Below, one piece after another: positions 8,706 to 17,556 of a DNA stretch of 64,000 nt. The notes beneath the pieces are model-generated. The model worked only from the letters and a program-made list of their open reading frames with translations. It ran no database searches and was not told the origin of the DNA. Numbering within the stretch: position 1 is the stretch's first letter; every line of letters begins with the position of its first letter. Position numbers and translations under genes: made by a program. The stretch is from Caldanaerobius polysaccharolyticus DSM 13641 (lineage in GTDB: Bacteria; Bacillota; Thermoanaerobacteria; Thermoanaerobacterales; Caldanaerobiaceae): positions 62,001 through 126,000 of the forward strand of contig NZ_KE386495.1 of assembly GCF_000427425.1 (NCBI RefSeq), written 5' to 3'.

Positions 8706-10301
8706 TTACATCCTCTCTCTGTATTCGGTGGGGGTTATCCCTTCTACCCGTTTAAATACTTTGCTGAAATGGTGGGCATCCGCGTAGCCAACGGCATCGG
8801 CTATTTCATATATCTTCATGTCCAGTTTTTTCAAAAGCTCTTTAGCCTTATCAATACGTACCTTAGTTAGGTATTCCATAAAATTTTCACCTGTTTCGCT
8901 TTTAAACAGATAACTCAGGTAATTTGGGGTGATATACAGCTTCTCAGCGATATCGTTTAACGTCAAGTCCTTGTTTGAATATTCATTCTCTATGATCTTT
9001 AAAACTTCTTCTACTACTTTTTTATTTTTTGATTTGCGCTTTAATGCGATGTACTCTATTACCACGTCAATCACATTTTTAACCCAGCCTTTAGCATCAT
9101 CAATTGTCTCGAGTTTTTTTATCACAGACCAGGGATCGGTGTTTTTAAAAAATATATCGGGGTTTTCACCCAATTCTATCAGACTGCGGGTTATCAGTGC
9201 CACCAGTTCTATGCACCATCTTTTAATTCCATCGACGGGCAAATTTTTTTTGCTAAAGTCACTCCAGATTTCATCTAGTATCTTTAACGCTAGGTCCGGG
9301 TCTGCTTTTTTTATGGATAAGACCAGCTGTTCCTCCAGTTTTATGGGATAGTAAATCCCACCAGCTTCAAAAGGCTTTACTTCATCGTAAAATATTATCT
9401 GGTTTTTGCCCAGATAAAATTTATATTCCATGGCCAGCACAGCGTCTTTGTACGAATAATGAATATCGTTGAGGTCGTTTACGATTCTGCCAACGCTCTG
9501 GGTGACGTTTAATGATGTATATCTATTTAGATTGCTTCTTATTCTGTGGCACTGTGATAATATAGTACCTTTAATATCGTCCGTATTTTCTAGAGAGGTT
9601 ATAACGGCAAAAACCCCTTCGCCTAATGTTAGAATGAAATGTTTAACGGATTCAAGGGTTTCATCCACGATGTTTTTGATCATAAAATCAGTAAGCTGCA
9701 TATCTTCTTCGCTGTAGTTTTCGGCAATTTTGCTGAAATCATCGATCTTGAGTATTATTACCGTATAAAAGTTGGCCCAAATATCTATTCCCATATACTG
9801 AATTTTATCCTTCAAATTATTTACAGGGCCGTTTATCAACTGCATAAACAATTTTTCTCTCAGTAACGGCATGCTTTCTTTTAGCTGTTTTTTAATCACT
9901 TCTTCTCTTTTTGCCCGTTCGTATTCTTGCCTTTTAACTTCTACCGCTTTCTTAACTGCATCAATCAGTTTTTGTATCTCTATAGGCTTTAATATATAAT
10001 CAAAGGCGCCAATCTTCAGCGACTCCTGAGCGTAGCTGAAATCATCATATGCGCTGAGTACAATTATCACGATAGAAGGATCTCTCTTTTTGAGCTCTTC
10101 CATTAGTTTTAGGCCGTCCATATGAGGCATCCGTATATCTGTTAAAACTATATCCGCACCTTTTTTTTCGTATATGTCCAGTGCTTCCAGCCCGTTGGCA
10201 GCAGCCCCCGAAATTAAAACACCTACTTTATTCCAATCTATCAAGTTCAGAAGACCATCCCTCACGATTTCTTCATCATCTACAATAAGGAGTTTAAACA
10301 T
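8706..10301 (-). CDS. Response regulator, YesN type (receiver + AraC DNA-binding)
   Basis: About 531 residues. The receiver domain begins MFKLLIVDDEE, with the phosphoacceptor Asp in DIVLTDIRMPHMDG (Asp58 counted from the upstream ATG at 10310) and the Lys in DYILKPIE. A central region of about 250 residues is the usual YesN linker. The last 100 residues are two AraC helix-turn-helices (LTLNDIAEKLYITPNYLSYL and KIYEIADAVGYADAHHFSKV). I start at ATG 10301, since AGGGGAG precedes it at about 10 bases; the ATG at 10310 overlaps the kinase stop and is too close to that site. It probably activates the binding protein-permease operon. Confidence 0.9.
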   Translation of the reverse strand: MFKLLIVDDEEIVRDGLLNLIDWNKVGVLISGAAANGLEALDIYEKKGADIVLTDIRMPHMDGLKLMEELKKRDPSIVIIVLSAYDDFSYAQESLKIGAFDYILKPIEIQKLIDAVKKAVEVKRQEYERAKREEVIKKQLKESMPLLREKLFMQLINGPVNNLKDKIQYMGIDIWANFYTVIILKIDDFSKIAENYSEEDMQLTDFMIKNIVDETLESVKHFILTLGEGVFAVITSLENTDDIKGTILSQCHRIRSNLNRYTSLNVTQSVGRIVNDLNDIHYSYKDAVLAMEYKFYLGKNQIIFYDEVKPFEAGGIYYPIKLEEQLVLSIKKADPDLALKILDEIWSDFSKKNLPVDGIKRWCIELVALITRSLIELGENPDIFFKNTDPWSVIKKLETIDDAKGWVKNVIDVVIEYIALKRKSKNKKVVEEVLKIIENEYSNKDLTLNDIAEKLYITPNYLSYLFKSETGENFMEYLTKVRIDKAKELLKKLDMKIYEIADAVGYADAHHFSKVFKRVEGITPTEYRERM

Positions 10302-10306
10302 AAATA

Positions 10307-12010
10307 TCATTCTCCCCTGATGTAAGGTATAGTTAATTTGGCAACGGTCTTTCCATCGGAATAATTATAACTCAATCCGTAAGTTTCCCCAAATGTAAAT
10401 TTTATCCGGTCATTGACATTTTTTATCCCATAATGCTCGCTATTCAAATTGGTGGACAGCAATTTGTTTACTTCTTCCAGGTCTATAGGGTTTCCAGTGT
10501 TGTGCACCTCTAAAACAATACTTTCACCGTCTTTGTATCCTCGTATTTCAATATATCCTTTACCCGAAAAGGTCTCTATTCCATGAATTATAGCGTTTTC
10601 AATCAAAGGCTGTAATATCAGCTTAATCACTATACAATCCATGATGTCTTCGTCTATATTGTACGTTACGTCAAATTTATCCTTGTACCTTATCTGTTGT
10701 ATCGTTATATAACTTTTTACCTGGCTTAGCTCGTCTTTCAACTTTATTTTGTCCTCGCCTTTGTTGATGCTATACCTCAACAGAGTAGCGAGGGAAGTAA
10801 CCATCCTGCTGATATCATAAGCCTTGTATTTTACAGCAAGCCAGTTGATGGAATCAAGGGTATTGTAAAGGAAATGGGGATTTATCTGAGCTTGCAGTGC
10901 TTTGAGCTCTGCATCCTTTTTTTCCATGTTGGCTATATACACTTCGTTTATAAGCTGGTTTATCCTGTTTATCATCGAGTTATAGCTTTCGTAAAGGGTA
11001 CCTATCTCCCCCCTGGGTTTATTTGTGAGGTTTACGTTTAAATCGCCTTCTTTGACTTTATCCATTGTTTTTGCCAACCTCATTATAGGTGATGATATGG
11101 TATGAGACATATACAGTGATAAAAGGACAGCTATTACAATAAATATAATGCCGATAGTAAATATTATTTTGTTGATCAACTTGGCTTTGGCTGTAAGCTC
11201 AGCCTCAGGAACTATGCCGATTATTTTCCAGCCGGTTTGCTTAATGGTGCTGTAAAACACTACATTCTTCTGGTTTCTATTTGTAATCGATGTTATTCCG
11301 CTGGCTGATTTCAGCTTGCTGATATAAGGGAATTTCACATTATATGGCGCAATAGAAACACCTGTATTATCGATAATATAAATCTTACCTGTCTCACCCA
11401 AACGTATATTATTTATTACATTTTGCAATGTAGATATATTTATATCTACAGACACTATAGCTATAGGATTCTTAAAATCCTTTACGTCCATTACCAGGCG
11501 TTTTACGGATACTTGCGGTATATGAAAGTCTGTAGAAATATGCCAGTAAAGTCTGCCTTTGAGGTTAATCACGGGCCTGTACCACGGTCTATCTGCTGCC
11601 GTTTTATAGGACATAACGTCATTTTGCGCAAAGATATTAGGGTATTCGGCTTTGCTTAGCGCATATACCTCTACGGACGAATAATCGTTGTTAAATATAC
11701 CGGGATATAATAGTGCGTCGCGGATAGCCGTAACCTCTCTGTTTATCTCAAAAGGGGTGTTATCTGACGGTTTTGTTAGGTTGTACTGTAATGTTCGGTT
11801 CATTGAGACGTAAAGCAGCGTGCCGACAGCGTTATCCAATATGTTTGAAATATTTCGATTAACCTGTTCTAGCGTTTGCCTTGTGGATTTGTAAACCTCT
11901 TCGTTTATAACTTTTGTGGAAATGTAACTTGAAAAAAAAGACACGACTAAAAGCGGCAGCAGCGTTATTGTGATATACGATAGCAAAAGCCTTTTAAACA
12001 ACAAATTCAT
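10307..12010 (-). CDS. Sensor histidine kinase, YesM family
   Basis: About 567 residues. A first membrane helix (residues about 10-30), an extracellular sensory region of about 250 residues, a second helix (about 275-300), then a HAMP domain (SHTISSPIMRLAKTMDKVKEGDL). The phosphotransfer motif is QINPHFLYNTLDSINWL with the conserved His, followed by an HATPase domain with LILQPLIENAIIHGI (N box) and the G box around EHYGIKNVNDRIKF. The stop overlaps the start region of its response regulator. Family knowledge: it senses extracellular sugars with the neighbouring transporter. ATG 12010 is preferred over GTG 12013. Confidence 0.9.
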   Translation of the reverse strand: MNLLFKRLLLSYITITLLPLLVVSFFSSYISTKVINEEVYKSTRQTLEQVNRNISNILDNAVGTLLYVSMNRTLQYNLTKPSDNTPFEINREVTAIRDALLYPGIFNNDYSSVEVYALSKAEYPNIFAQNDVMSYKTAADRPWYRPVINLKGRLYWHISTDFHIPQVSVKRLVMDVKDFKNPIAIVSVDINISTLQNVINNIRLGETGKIYIIDNTGVSIAPYNVKFPYISKLKSASGITSITNRNQKNVVFYSTIKQTGWKIIGIVPEAELTAKAKLINKIIFTIGIIFIVIAVLLSLYMSHTISSPIMRLAKTMDKVKEGDLNVNLTNKPRGEIGTLYESYNSMINRINQLINEVYIANMEKKDAELKALQAQINPHFLYNTLDSINWLAVKYKAYDISRMVTSLATLLRYSINKGEDKIKLKDELSQVKSYITIQQIRYKDKFDVTYNIDEDIMDCIVIKLILQPLIENAIIHGIETFSGKGYIEIRGYKDGESIVLEVHNTGNPIDLEEVNKLLSTNLNSEHYGIKNVNDRIKFTFGETYGLSYNYSDGKTVAKLTIPYIRGE

Positions 12011-12168
12011 CACCTTACTCTTTAGAAACAGGAAGTTATCTTGACGTGAATAGTATAACTCAAAATGATTCTGAAAATCAAATAGAAAATTTGGTAACCG
12101 CCTTTTTCTGTATTATAATAATATCAATTAAAATAATATTTTACAAATAAAGCCAAGGGGGAGATACA

Positions 12169-13290
12169 GTGGAAATAAAACCTATAAGAGAAAAATGGAA
12201 AGGCACCATGACCGACCGTGAGAGATTTAACAACCAGATGCATTACAGGCCCATTGATCGCTGTTTTAACATGGAATTTGGATACTGGAACGAAAATTTT
12301 AAAGAATGGCCTCTTTTCTACCAAAACGGCATAACCAACAACCAAGAAGCTGACATCTTTTTTAACTTTGATAAAATCGTTGTCATAAGCGGCAACGTGT
12401 GGATGTCGCCGCCTTTTGAGTCTAAGGTGGTAGGCCAAACCGACACCACCAAAATCATCATGAACGCCGATGGGTTGCTGGCAGAAGTACCCAAAGACGA
12501 CCACGACACCATTCCCCATTTCATAAAGCCCACCATCGTAACCCCTGACGACTGGAAAAAATGCAAGGAGCAGCGGTTTCGCAGAGATGATCCATCAAGG
12601 AAAGTAGACGTAGAGGCACTTAAAAAAGCTCATCCCCCTGACAGGGATTATCCCCTGGGCGTCCACTGCGGTTCCATGATAGGCAAGATAAGGGATATGC
12701 TCACCTTCGAGGGGCTCATCTACGCCTGTTACGACTACCCTGAAATGGTAGAAGACATGGTGGAAACCGCGTGTGTACTGGTAGAGGATTTTCTGGACCA
12801 GGTATTGCCCCACATAGATTTTGATTTTGCCTCCGGCTGGGAGGATATATGCTTTAAAAATGGCCCTATCGTCCCCGTAGACTTTTTCAAAAACGTGGTG
12901 GTCCCTCGTTACAAGCGCATAAGTGAAAAACTGCATCAGTACGGCATTGACATATGGTACACCGACTGCGATGGAGACGTAAGGCCGCTTCTCCCCTACT
13001 TTCTAGAAGGAGGCATAAACTGCCTGTTCCCCTTCGAGGTAAATTCCTGCGCCCATCCTGCGGAGCTTTTAAACGAATACGGCAAGGACCTCAGGATAAT
13101 GGGCGGCGTGGACAAAATGGTGCTGGCAAGGGGGAGAGAAGCCATAAAGTCATATCTGGAGTCATTGGTCCCACTGGTGGAAAGGGGCGGCTATATACCC
13201 TTCTGCGATCACCGTTGCCCGCCTAACGTCAAACCCGAAGATTACCTCTATTACCTGGATTTAAAAGAAGAGATGTTCGGTATGAAATAA
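12169..13290 (+). CDS. Uroporphyrinogen-decarboxylase-like protein (MtaA/CmuA-type fold)
   Basis: 373 residues of the UroD superfamily, with GTG as start preceded by AAGGGGGAG. The family pattern is seen in YPLGVHCGSMIGKIRDMLTFEGL, the FDFASGWEDICFKNGPIVPVDFF segment and the C-terminal GGIN...FPFEVNSC and RIMGGVDKMVLARG. It lacks the N-terminal arginine-rich motif expected in true haem-pathway HemE. In anaerobes such paralogues are corrinoid-linked methyltransferases or unknown carbon metabolism proteins. His and Cys residues near the C-terminus (FCDHRCPP) could bind zinc. No corrinoid protein gene is adjacent, so the substrate is open. Confidence 0.7.
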   Translation: MEIKPIREKWKGTMTDRERFNNQMHYRPIDRCFNMEFGYWNENFKEWPLFYQNGITNNQEADIFFNFDKIVVISGNVWMSPPFESKVVGQTDTTKIIMNADGLLAEVPKDDHDTIPHFIKPTIVTPDDWKKCKEQRFRRDDPSRKVDVEALKKAHPPDRDYPLGVHCGSMIGKIRDMLTFEGLIYACYDYPEMVEDMVETACVLVEDFLDQVLPHIDFDFASGWEDICFKNGPIVPVDFFKNVVVPRYKRISEKLHQYGIDIWYTDCDGDVRPLLPYFLEGGINCLFPFEVNSCAHPAELLNEYGKDLRIMGGVDKMVLARGREAIKSYLESLVPLVERGGYIPFCDHRCPPNVKPEDYLYYLDLKEEMFGMK

Positions 13291-13306
13291 AGGGATTATA
13301 TCGCCC

Positions 13307-13540
13307 TCATGGGTACAATTTATATATCACGTTCAGCGTTTCAGGTCCCACTATTCCATCAACCCTTATGCCGTAGTCCCGCTGTAATCGCATCACGGCA
13401 TTTTTAGTCCTGGGACCGAAAATGCCATCAATAGGGCCGGGATCGTAGCCCAAACTCTGCAGTATCAATTGAAGCTGCATCACGTCGTGACCTACCATGC
13501 CCTCCATCAACAGCCTTGAGCCCAATTCCTGCCTGTCCAT
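13307..13540 (-). CDS. Peptidoglycan-binding (PG_binding_1) domain protein
   Basis: 77 residues, essentially one peptidoglycan-binding domain: MVGHDVMQLQLILQSLGY, then GPIDGIFGPRTKNAVMRLQRDYG and VDGIVGPETLN. There is no signal peptide and no catalytic domain. Such short proteins occur in spore formers as spore cortex/coat-associated factors or as remnants of cell-wall hydrolases. The start ATG at 13540 has AGGGGGTGTTAGTTT upstream. Confidence 0.85.
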   Translation of the reverse strand: MDRQELGSRLLMEGMVGHDVMQLQLILQSLGYDPGPIDGIFGPRTKNAVMRLQRDYGIRVDGIVGPETLNVIYKLYP

Positions 13541-13601
13541 AAACTAACACCCCCTTCGTGCGCGCTTAATATATTATATTTATATGTCGCAAAAGGGGTG
13601 T

Positions 13602-13640
13602 AAAAAAGCACCTATCCCATAAGGGATAAGTGCTTTTTTC
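13602..13640 (-). terminator. Rho-independent terminator of the opp operon (symmetrical)
   Basis: GCACCTATCCC (13608-13618) pairs with GGGATAAGTGC (13623-13633), with one G-U pair, a four-base loop and runs of A before and T after. On the minus strand the hairpin is followed by TTTTTTA and lies just past the stop of oppF at 13653. Confidence 0.8.
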
Positions 13641-13652
13641 GTCACTTTTCTG

Positions 13653-14615
13653 TTATTTATTGTAAAGATGGCATGCGACAAAATGGCCTGAAGCCACTTC
13701 TTTAAGCTCTGGCTCTACCTCCCTGCATATCTTTATGCAGTGGCTGCACCGATTTTGAAACTTGCAACCTGGCGGCGTGTTTATGGGGCTGGGCACATCC
13801 CCCTGGAGTATAATCCTTTCCCTCCTGCGCTCGATCTCAGGATCGGGAATGGGTATGGCTGAAAGCAGCGCCTGGGTATAGGGATGCAATGGGTTTTCAT
13901 AGAGCTCATCGCTCTTGGCCGTCTCCACCAGGCTTCCCAGGTACATGACGCCCACCCTATCGCTTATGTGCTTTACCATGCTCAGGTCGTGGGCTATAAA
14001 CAGGTACGTAAGGCCCATCCTGTCCTGAAGGTCTTCCAGCAGGTTGACGACCTGAGCCTGTATTGACACGTCCAGCGCAGATATAGGCTCGTCGCAGATT
14101 ATAAACTCGGGCTCGATAGCCAAAGCGCGGGCTATACCTACCCTCTGCCTCTGACCTCCGCTGAACTCGTGGGGAAATCTGTTGGCGTGCTCCCTATTCA
14201 ACCCCACCAGCTCCAGCAGCTGATATATCCTCTCCATGCGTTCCTTTCCTCTATAGAGGTGGTGGATGTCGATTCCCTCGCCTATTATATCCCCCACGGT
14301 CATCCTGGGATTTAGGGAAGCATAAGGATCCTGGAATATCATCTGAACCTTTTTCGTGTACTCCTTGTTTTCGGCTTTATTGAACTTGCTTATGTCTTTT
14401 CCCCTATAGAGTACCTTGCCATCGGTTATATCGTAAAGCTTTATGATCGTCCTCCCTGTAGTGGACTTGCCGCAGCCGCTCTCGCCTACCAGCCCGAAGG
14501 TTTCTCCTCTGTATATATCAAAGGTCACGTTGTCGACAGCCTTTAACACAGCGCCCTTACCCACATTGAAGTACTTTTTGAGGTTCTGCACCGTTAACAG
14601 TTTTTCCCCACTCAT
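13653..14615 (-). CDS. oppF: Oligopeptide ABC transporter ATP-binding protein OppF
   Basis: 320 residues. Walker A is GESGCGKSTTGR, the Q-loop QMIFQDPYASLNPRMTV, the ABC signature EFSGGQRQRVGIARAL and Walker B FIICDEPISALD. The C-terminal oligopeptide-transporter extension has a Cys cluster (CKFQNRCSHCIKIC), which in OppD/OppF family members binds an Fe-S cluster. The reading frame is open for 40 codons further upstream, but that part overlaps oppD and is not coding-like; the ATG at 14615 overlaps the oppD stop as ATGA, the usual coupled arrangement. It is the last gene of the opp operon. Confidence 0.93.
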   Translation of the reverse strand: MSGEKLLTVQNLKKYFNVGKGAVLKAVDNVTFDIYRGETFGLVGESGCGKSTTGRTIIKLYDITDGKVLYRGKDISKFNKAENKEYTKKVQMIFQDPYASLNPRMTVGDIIGEGIDIHHLYRGKERMERIYQLLELVGLNREHANRFPHEFSGGQRQRVGIARALAIEPEFIICDEPISALDVSIQAQVVNLLEDLQDRMGLTYLFIAHDLSMVKHISDRVGVMYLGSLVETAKSDELYENPLHPYTQALLSAIPIPDPEIERRRERIILQGDVPSPINTPPGCKFQNRCSHCIKICREVEPELKEVASGHFVACHLYNK

Positions 14616-15634
14616 GACGCTATACCTCCATTCAACTGAGGCGGCTGGACTTTTGGAGCCTGGGGATGCAGGAGATGACATGCGCATCCGTGCCCGCTGC
14701 CCAGGTCGTACACCGGCGGCTGTTCCTCCTTGCATATCCTCATGGCGTACTTACACCTGTCCGCAAAGGCACAACCCTTAGGGGGCGCCAGTAAATCCGG
14801 CGGCGTACCATCTATGGGGATAAGCCTCCTATTCTCTTTTACATCAAGCCTTGGCACTGACTGAAGAAGCCCCCATGTATAAGGATGCCTTGCCCTGTAG
14901 AATATATCGTCAAGGTTGCCGTACTCGACCACCTGGCCTGCGTACATGACGATCACCCTCTGAGCTATATCGGCCACTATGCCCAGGTCATGGGTTATCA
15001 GTATTATGGATGTTCCCATCTTTTGCTGCAATTCCTTCATCAAATCGATGATCTGCGCCTGTATGGTAACATCAAGGGCTGTAGTAGGCTCATCGGCTAT
15101 TAAAAGCTTGGGATTACAGGCCAGTGCAATAGCGATCATCGCCCTCTGCCTCATGCCACCGCTGAACTCATGGGGATACTGGTGAATGCGCCTGTGGGGA
15201 TTAGGTATCTGGACCAGCTTTAACATCTCCACAGCCCGCTCCAGCGCCTGACTCCTGCTCATGTTCTGGTGCTTTACAAGCGTCTCGGCTATCTGCTGCC
15301 CTATGGTCATGGTAGGGTTTAAGGAGGTCATGGGGTCCTGAAAGATCATTCCTATTTCCGAACCCCTTATAGCCTGCATCTGCTTTTCAGAACAACCTAC
15401 CAGTTCCCGGCCGTTAAATACGATGGAACCTTTTTTTATCTTACCAGGCGGCGATGGTATAAGCCTCATAATGGAATGGACGGTTACGCTTTTGCCGCAG
15501 CCGGACTCGCCTACGATAGCTATAGCTTCCCCTTGATCCAGCGAGAAGCTAACGCCTCTTACCGCTTTTACCTCTCCGGCATATGTGAAAAACGAAACCT
15601 CCAGATCTTTTACCTCCAGCAATTTGTTCCCCAT
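14612..15634 (-). CDS. oppD: Oligopeptide ABC transporter ATP-binding protein OppD
   Basis: 340 residues. Walker A GESGCGKSVTVHS, Q-loop MIFQDPMTSLNPTMTIGQQ, signature EFSGGMRQRAMIAIAL, Walker B LLIADEPTTALD, H-loop LITHDLG. The C-terminal OppD/F extension carries the Cys motif CAFADRCKYAMRIC. It forms the heterodimeric ATPase with OppF, whose gene overlaps by four bases downstream. Confidence 0.93.
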   Translation of the reverse strand: MGNKLLEVKDLEVSFFTYAGEVKAVRGVSFSLDQGEAIAIVGESGCGKSVTVHSIMRLIPSPPGKIKKGSIVFNGRELVGCSEKQMQAIRGSEIGMIFQDPMTSLNPTMTIGQQIAETLVKHQNMSRSQALERAVEMLKLVQIPNPHRRIHQYPHEFSGGMRQRAMIAIALACNPKLLIADEPTTALDVTIQAQIIDLMKELQQKMGTSIILITHDLGIVADIAQRVIVMYAGQVVEYGNLDDIFYRARHPYTWGLLQSVPRLDVKENRRLIPIDGTPPDLLAPPKGCAFADRCKYAMRICKEEQPPVYDLGSGHGCACHLLHPQAPKVQPPQLNGGIAS

Positions 15635-15642
15635 TTTATCAC

Positions 15643-16557
15643 CTACTTCCTCATCCGCGGATCAAGGGCATCCCTTATGCCGTCGCCCAATATGTTAAAT
15701 GCCAGCATGGTAAGGCTTATCAAAACCGCCGGGAATACCAGAAGCCACGGCGCGTTTTGCAAATAAGTGGTCCCGTCTGTGGCAAGGGAACCCCAACTGG
15801 CCTGAGGCAACCTTATGCCCAGTCCTATATAGCTCAAAAAAGCCTCTGTAAATATAGCCGATGGGATGTTAAGGGTTAGCCTCACGATGATAGGTCCTAA
15901 CGCGTTGGGTATGAGGTGCTTTGTTATGATCCTCCACGGACCAGCCCCTAGCGTCTTGGCTGCCAGCACGTACTCCTGTTCTTTTAGCTGAAGCACCTGG
16001 CCCCTTACAAGCCTCGCCATGTCCACCCAGCCGGTCAAAGCCATGGCCAATATAATGGTAAATTCCCCAGGCTGCATTATGATCATGAGGAGGATCACTA
16101 TAATGAGGGTGGGTATAGAATAAAGCACGTCCACTATCCTCATCATGATCTCATCGGTTATGCCTCCGAAATAACCTGAAATACCGCCGTATATAACTCC
16201 TACCACCATGTTTAACACCGCTGCTATAAACCCTATCCGCAGCGAAACCCTTGCACCCAGCCACGACCTGACAAAAAGATCTCTTCCCAGGTTATCCGTG
16301 CCAAACCAGTGGACGGCGTTGGGTGGCTTGAATATCGCCGTGTAATCCTGCTCATCGTAAGTAAAGGGCCTCAAATAAGGGCCGATTGCAGCCATGATTA
16401 TGATAATTAGCAGTATATAAAAGCTTATTACAGCCATCTTATTCTGCTTTAACCTTCTGTACGCATCCTTCCAGAAGGACACGCTGGGCCTTACGATCTT
16501 CTCGCTGGACTTCAAGTCGTATCCTATGGGCTCAAATTTACTGCGTTCCAGTTGCAT
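15643..16557 (-). CDS. oppC: Oligopeptide ABC transporter permease OppC
   Basis: About 304 residues. An N-terminal OppC_N segment (WKDAYRRLKQNKMAVISFYIL) and six helices with the EAA-type loop YVLAAKTLGAGPWRIITKHL. It ends in GDGIRDALDPRMRK, the family's C-terminal signature. I begin at ATG 16557 (MQLERSKF), which follows AGGGG at 7 bases; the reading frame opens 8 codons earlier within the oppB stop region. It pairs with OppB. Confidence 0.92.
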   Translation of the reverse strand: MQLERSKFEPIGYDLKSSEKIVRPSVSFWKDAYRRLKQNKMAVISFYILLIIIIMAAIGPYLRPFTYDEQDYTAIFKPPNAVHWFGTDNLGRDLFVRSWLGARVSLRIGFIAAVLNMVVGVIYGGISGYFGGITDEIMMRIVDVLYSIPTLIIVILLMIIMQPGEFTIILAMALTGWVDMARLVRGQVLQLKEQEYVLAAKTLGAGPWRIITKHLIPNALGPIIVRLTLNIPSAIFTEAFLSYIGLGIRLPQASWGSLATDGTTYLQNAPWLLVFPAVLISLTMLAFNILGDGIRDALDPRMRK

Positions 16558-16561
16558 ACCA

Positions 16562-17500
16562 TCACCCCTTCCCCTTGGCAATTCTTATCCTGGGATCTAT
16601 TACGCCGTACAATATGTCCACCAGCAGATTTACCCCTATCAGTATCACCGCAAAGAATATGGTGAGGCCCATTATAAGGGTGTAATCGTTGCTGTTGATG
16701 CTGGTCACATAGTGTTTACCTAAACCGGGAACGCCGAAGATATTCTCCACTACGAAGGTACCCGTAACCACCATGGCAAATATGGGACCAAATGTGGTCA
16801 CCACAGGGAGTATGGCGTTCCTCACGGCGTGCTTCCATACGACAGCGGCATTGGACAAGCCCTTTGACCTGGCCGTCTTTATATAGTCCTGATTTAACAC
16901 GTCCAGCATACTGGCCCTCATCATCCTGGAGACTGTCGCCAGCATGCTAAGCCCCAGCGAGAAAGAAGGAAGGATGGTGTATTTAAAGCTCTCCCATCCG
17001 GCAACGGGAAATAGCCTTATCTTCACCCCTAAAAAGTACTGAAGAAGTGCGCCTATTATAAAGTTGGGTACGGATACGCCTATGACGGCAATGACGGTGG
17101 AAAAATAGTCCCATCCGCTGTTATGCCTAACAGAGGCTATTATCCCCAGCAGTATTCCCAACACGGCTGCAAAAAACATAGCCTCAATCCCCAATGAGGC
17201 AGACACGGGAAAGCCTTGCGCGATAATGCCCTTCACGCTCTGGTTCTGGAAAAGCATTGACATACCAAAATCCCCTCGCAGGATGTTGGCGACATATTTA
17301 TAATATTGCACGATAAGAGGCTTGTCCAGACCGTATTTGGCGTCCAGGTTTCGCTGTATCTCAACGGGCACCTGCTTCATCCCTATATAGGGCTTGCCCG
17401 GAAGCAAATGCATGAGAATAAATGTAAACGTAAGTATCACCCAAAGAGTTATAAGTGCATAGCCTATACGCTTTAAGATATATATAAAAATATCCATCAC
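16562..17500 (-). CDS. oppB: Oligopeptide ABC transporter permease OppB
   Basis: 312 residues, starting MMDIFIYILKRIGYALITLW, the classic OppB/DppB first helix, followed by the PG-rich extracellular loop LLPGKPYIGMKQVPVE and NLDAKYGLDKPLIVQYYKYV. Six helices; EAA loop near YIKTARSKGLSNAAVVWKHA. It is separated from oppA by 56 bases containing a strong hairpin, and overlaps no other gene. Confidence 0.93.
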   Translation of the reverse strand: MMDIFIYILKRIGYALITLWVILTFTFILMHLLPGKPYIGMKQVPVEIQRNLDAKYGLDKPLIVQYYKYVANILRGDFGMSMLFQNQSVKGIIAQGFPVSASLGIEAMFFAAVLGILLGIIASVRHNSGWDYFSTVIAVIGVSVPNFIIGALLQYFLGVKIRLFPVAGWESFKYTILPSFSLGLSMLATVSRMMRASMLDVLNQDYIKTARSKGLSNAAVVWKHAVRNAILPVVTTFGPIFAMVVTGTFVVENIFGVPGLGKHYVTSINSNDYTLIMGLTIFFAVILIGVNLLVDILYGVIDPRIRIAKGKG

Positions 17501-17511
17501 CCCTTTTACAG

Positions 17512-17547
17512 TTTACAGGGTATATGCATCAGCATATACCCTGTAAA
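17512..17547 (-). other. 16-bp perfect stem-loop between oppA and oppB
   Basis: TTTACAGGGTATATGC at 17512-17527 pairs perfectly with GCATATACCCTGTAAA at 17532-17547 around a 4-base loop. There is no U-run, so it is more likely a 3'-end-stabilising structure or partial terminator that raises oppA expression over the membrane genes. Confidence 0.7.
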
Positions 17548-17556
17548 GCATCTACT

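Noticed and set aside
14616-14735. 40-codon upstream extension of oppF
   Set aside because: It lies wholly within oppD in another frame and has low-complexity composition; the ATG coupled to the oppD stop is the proper start.
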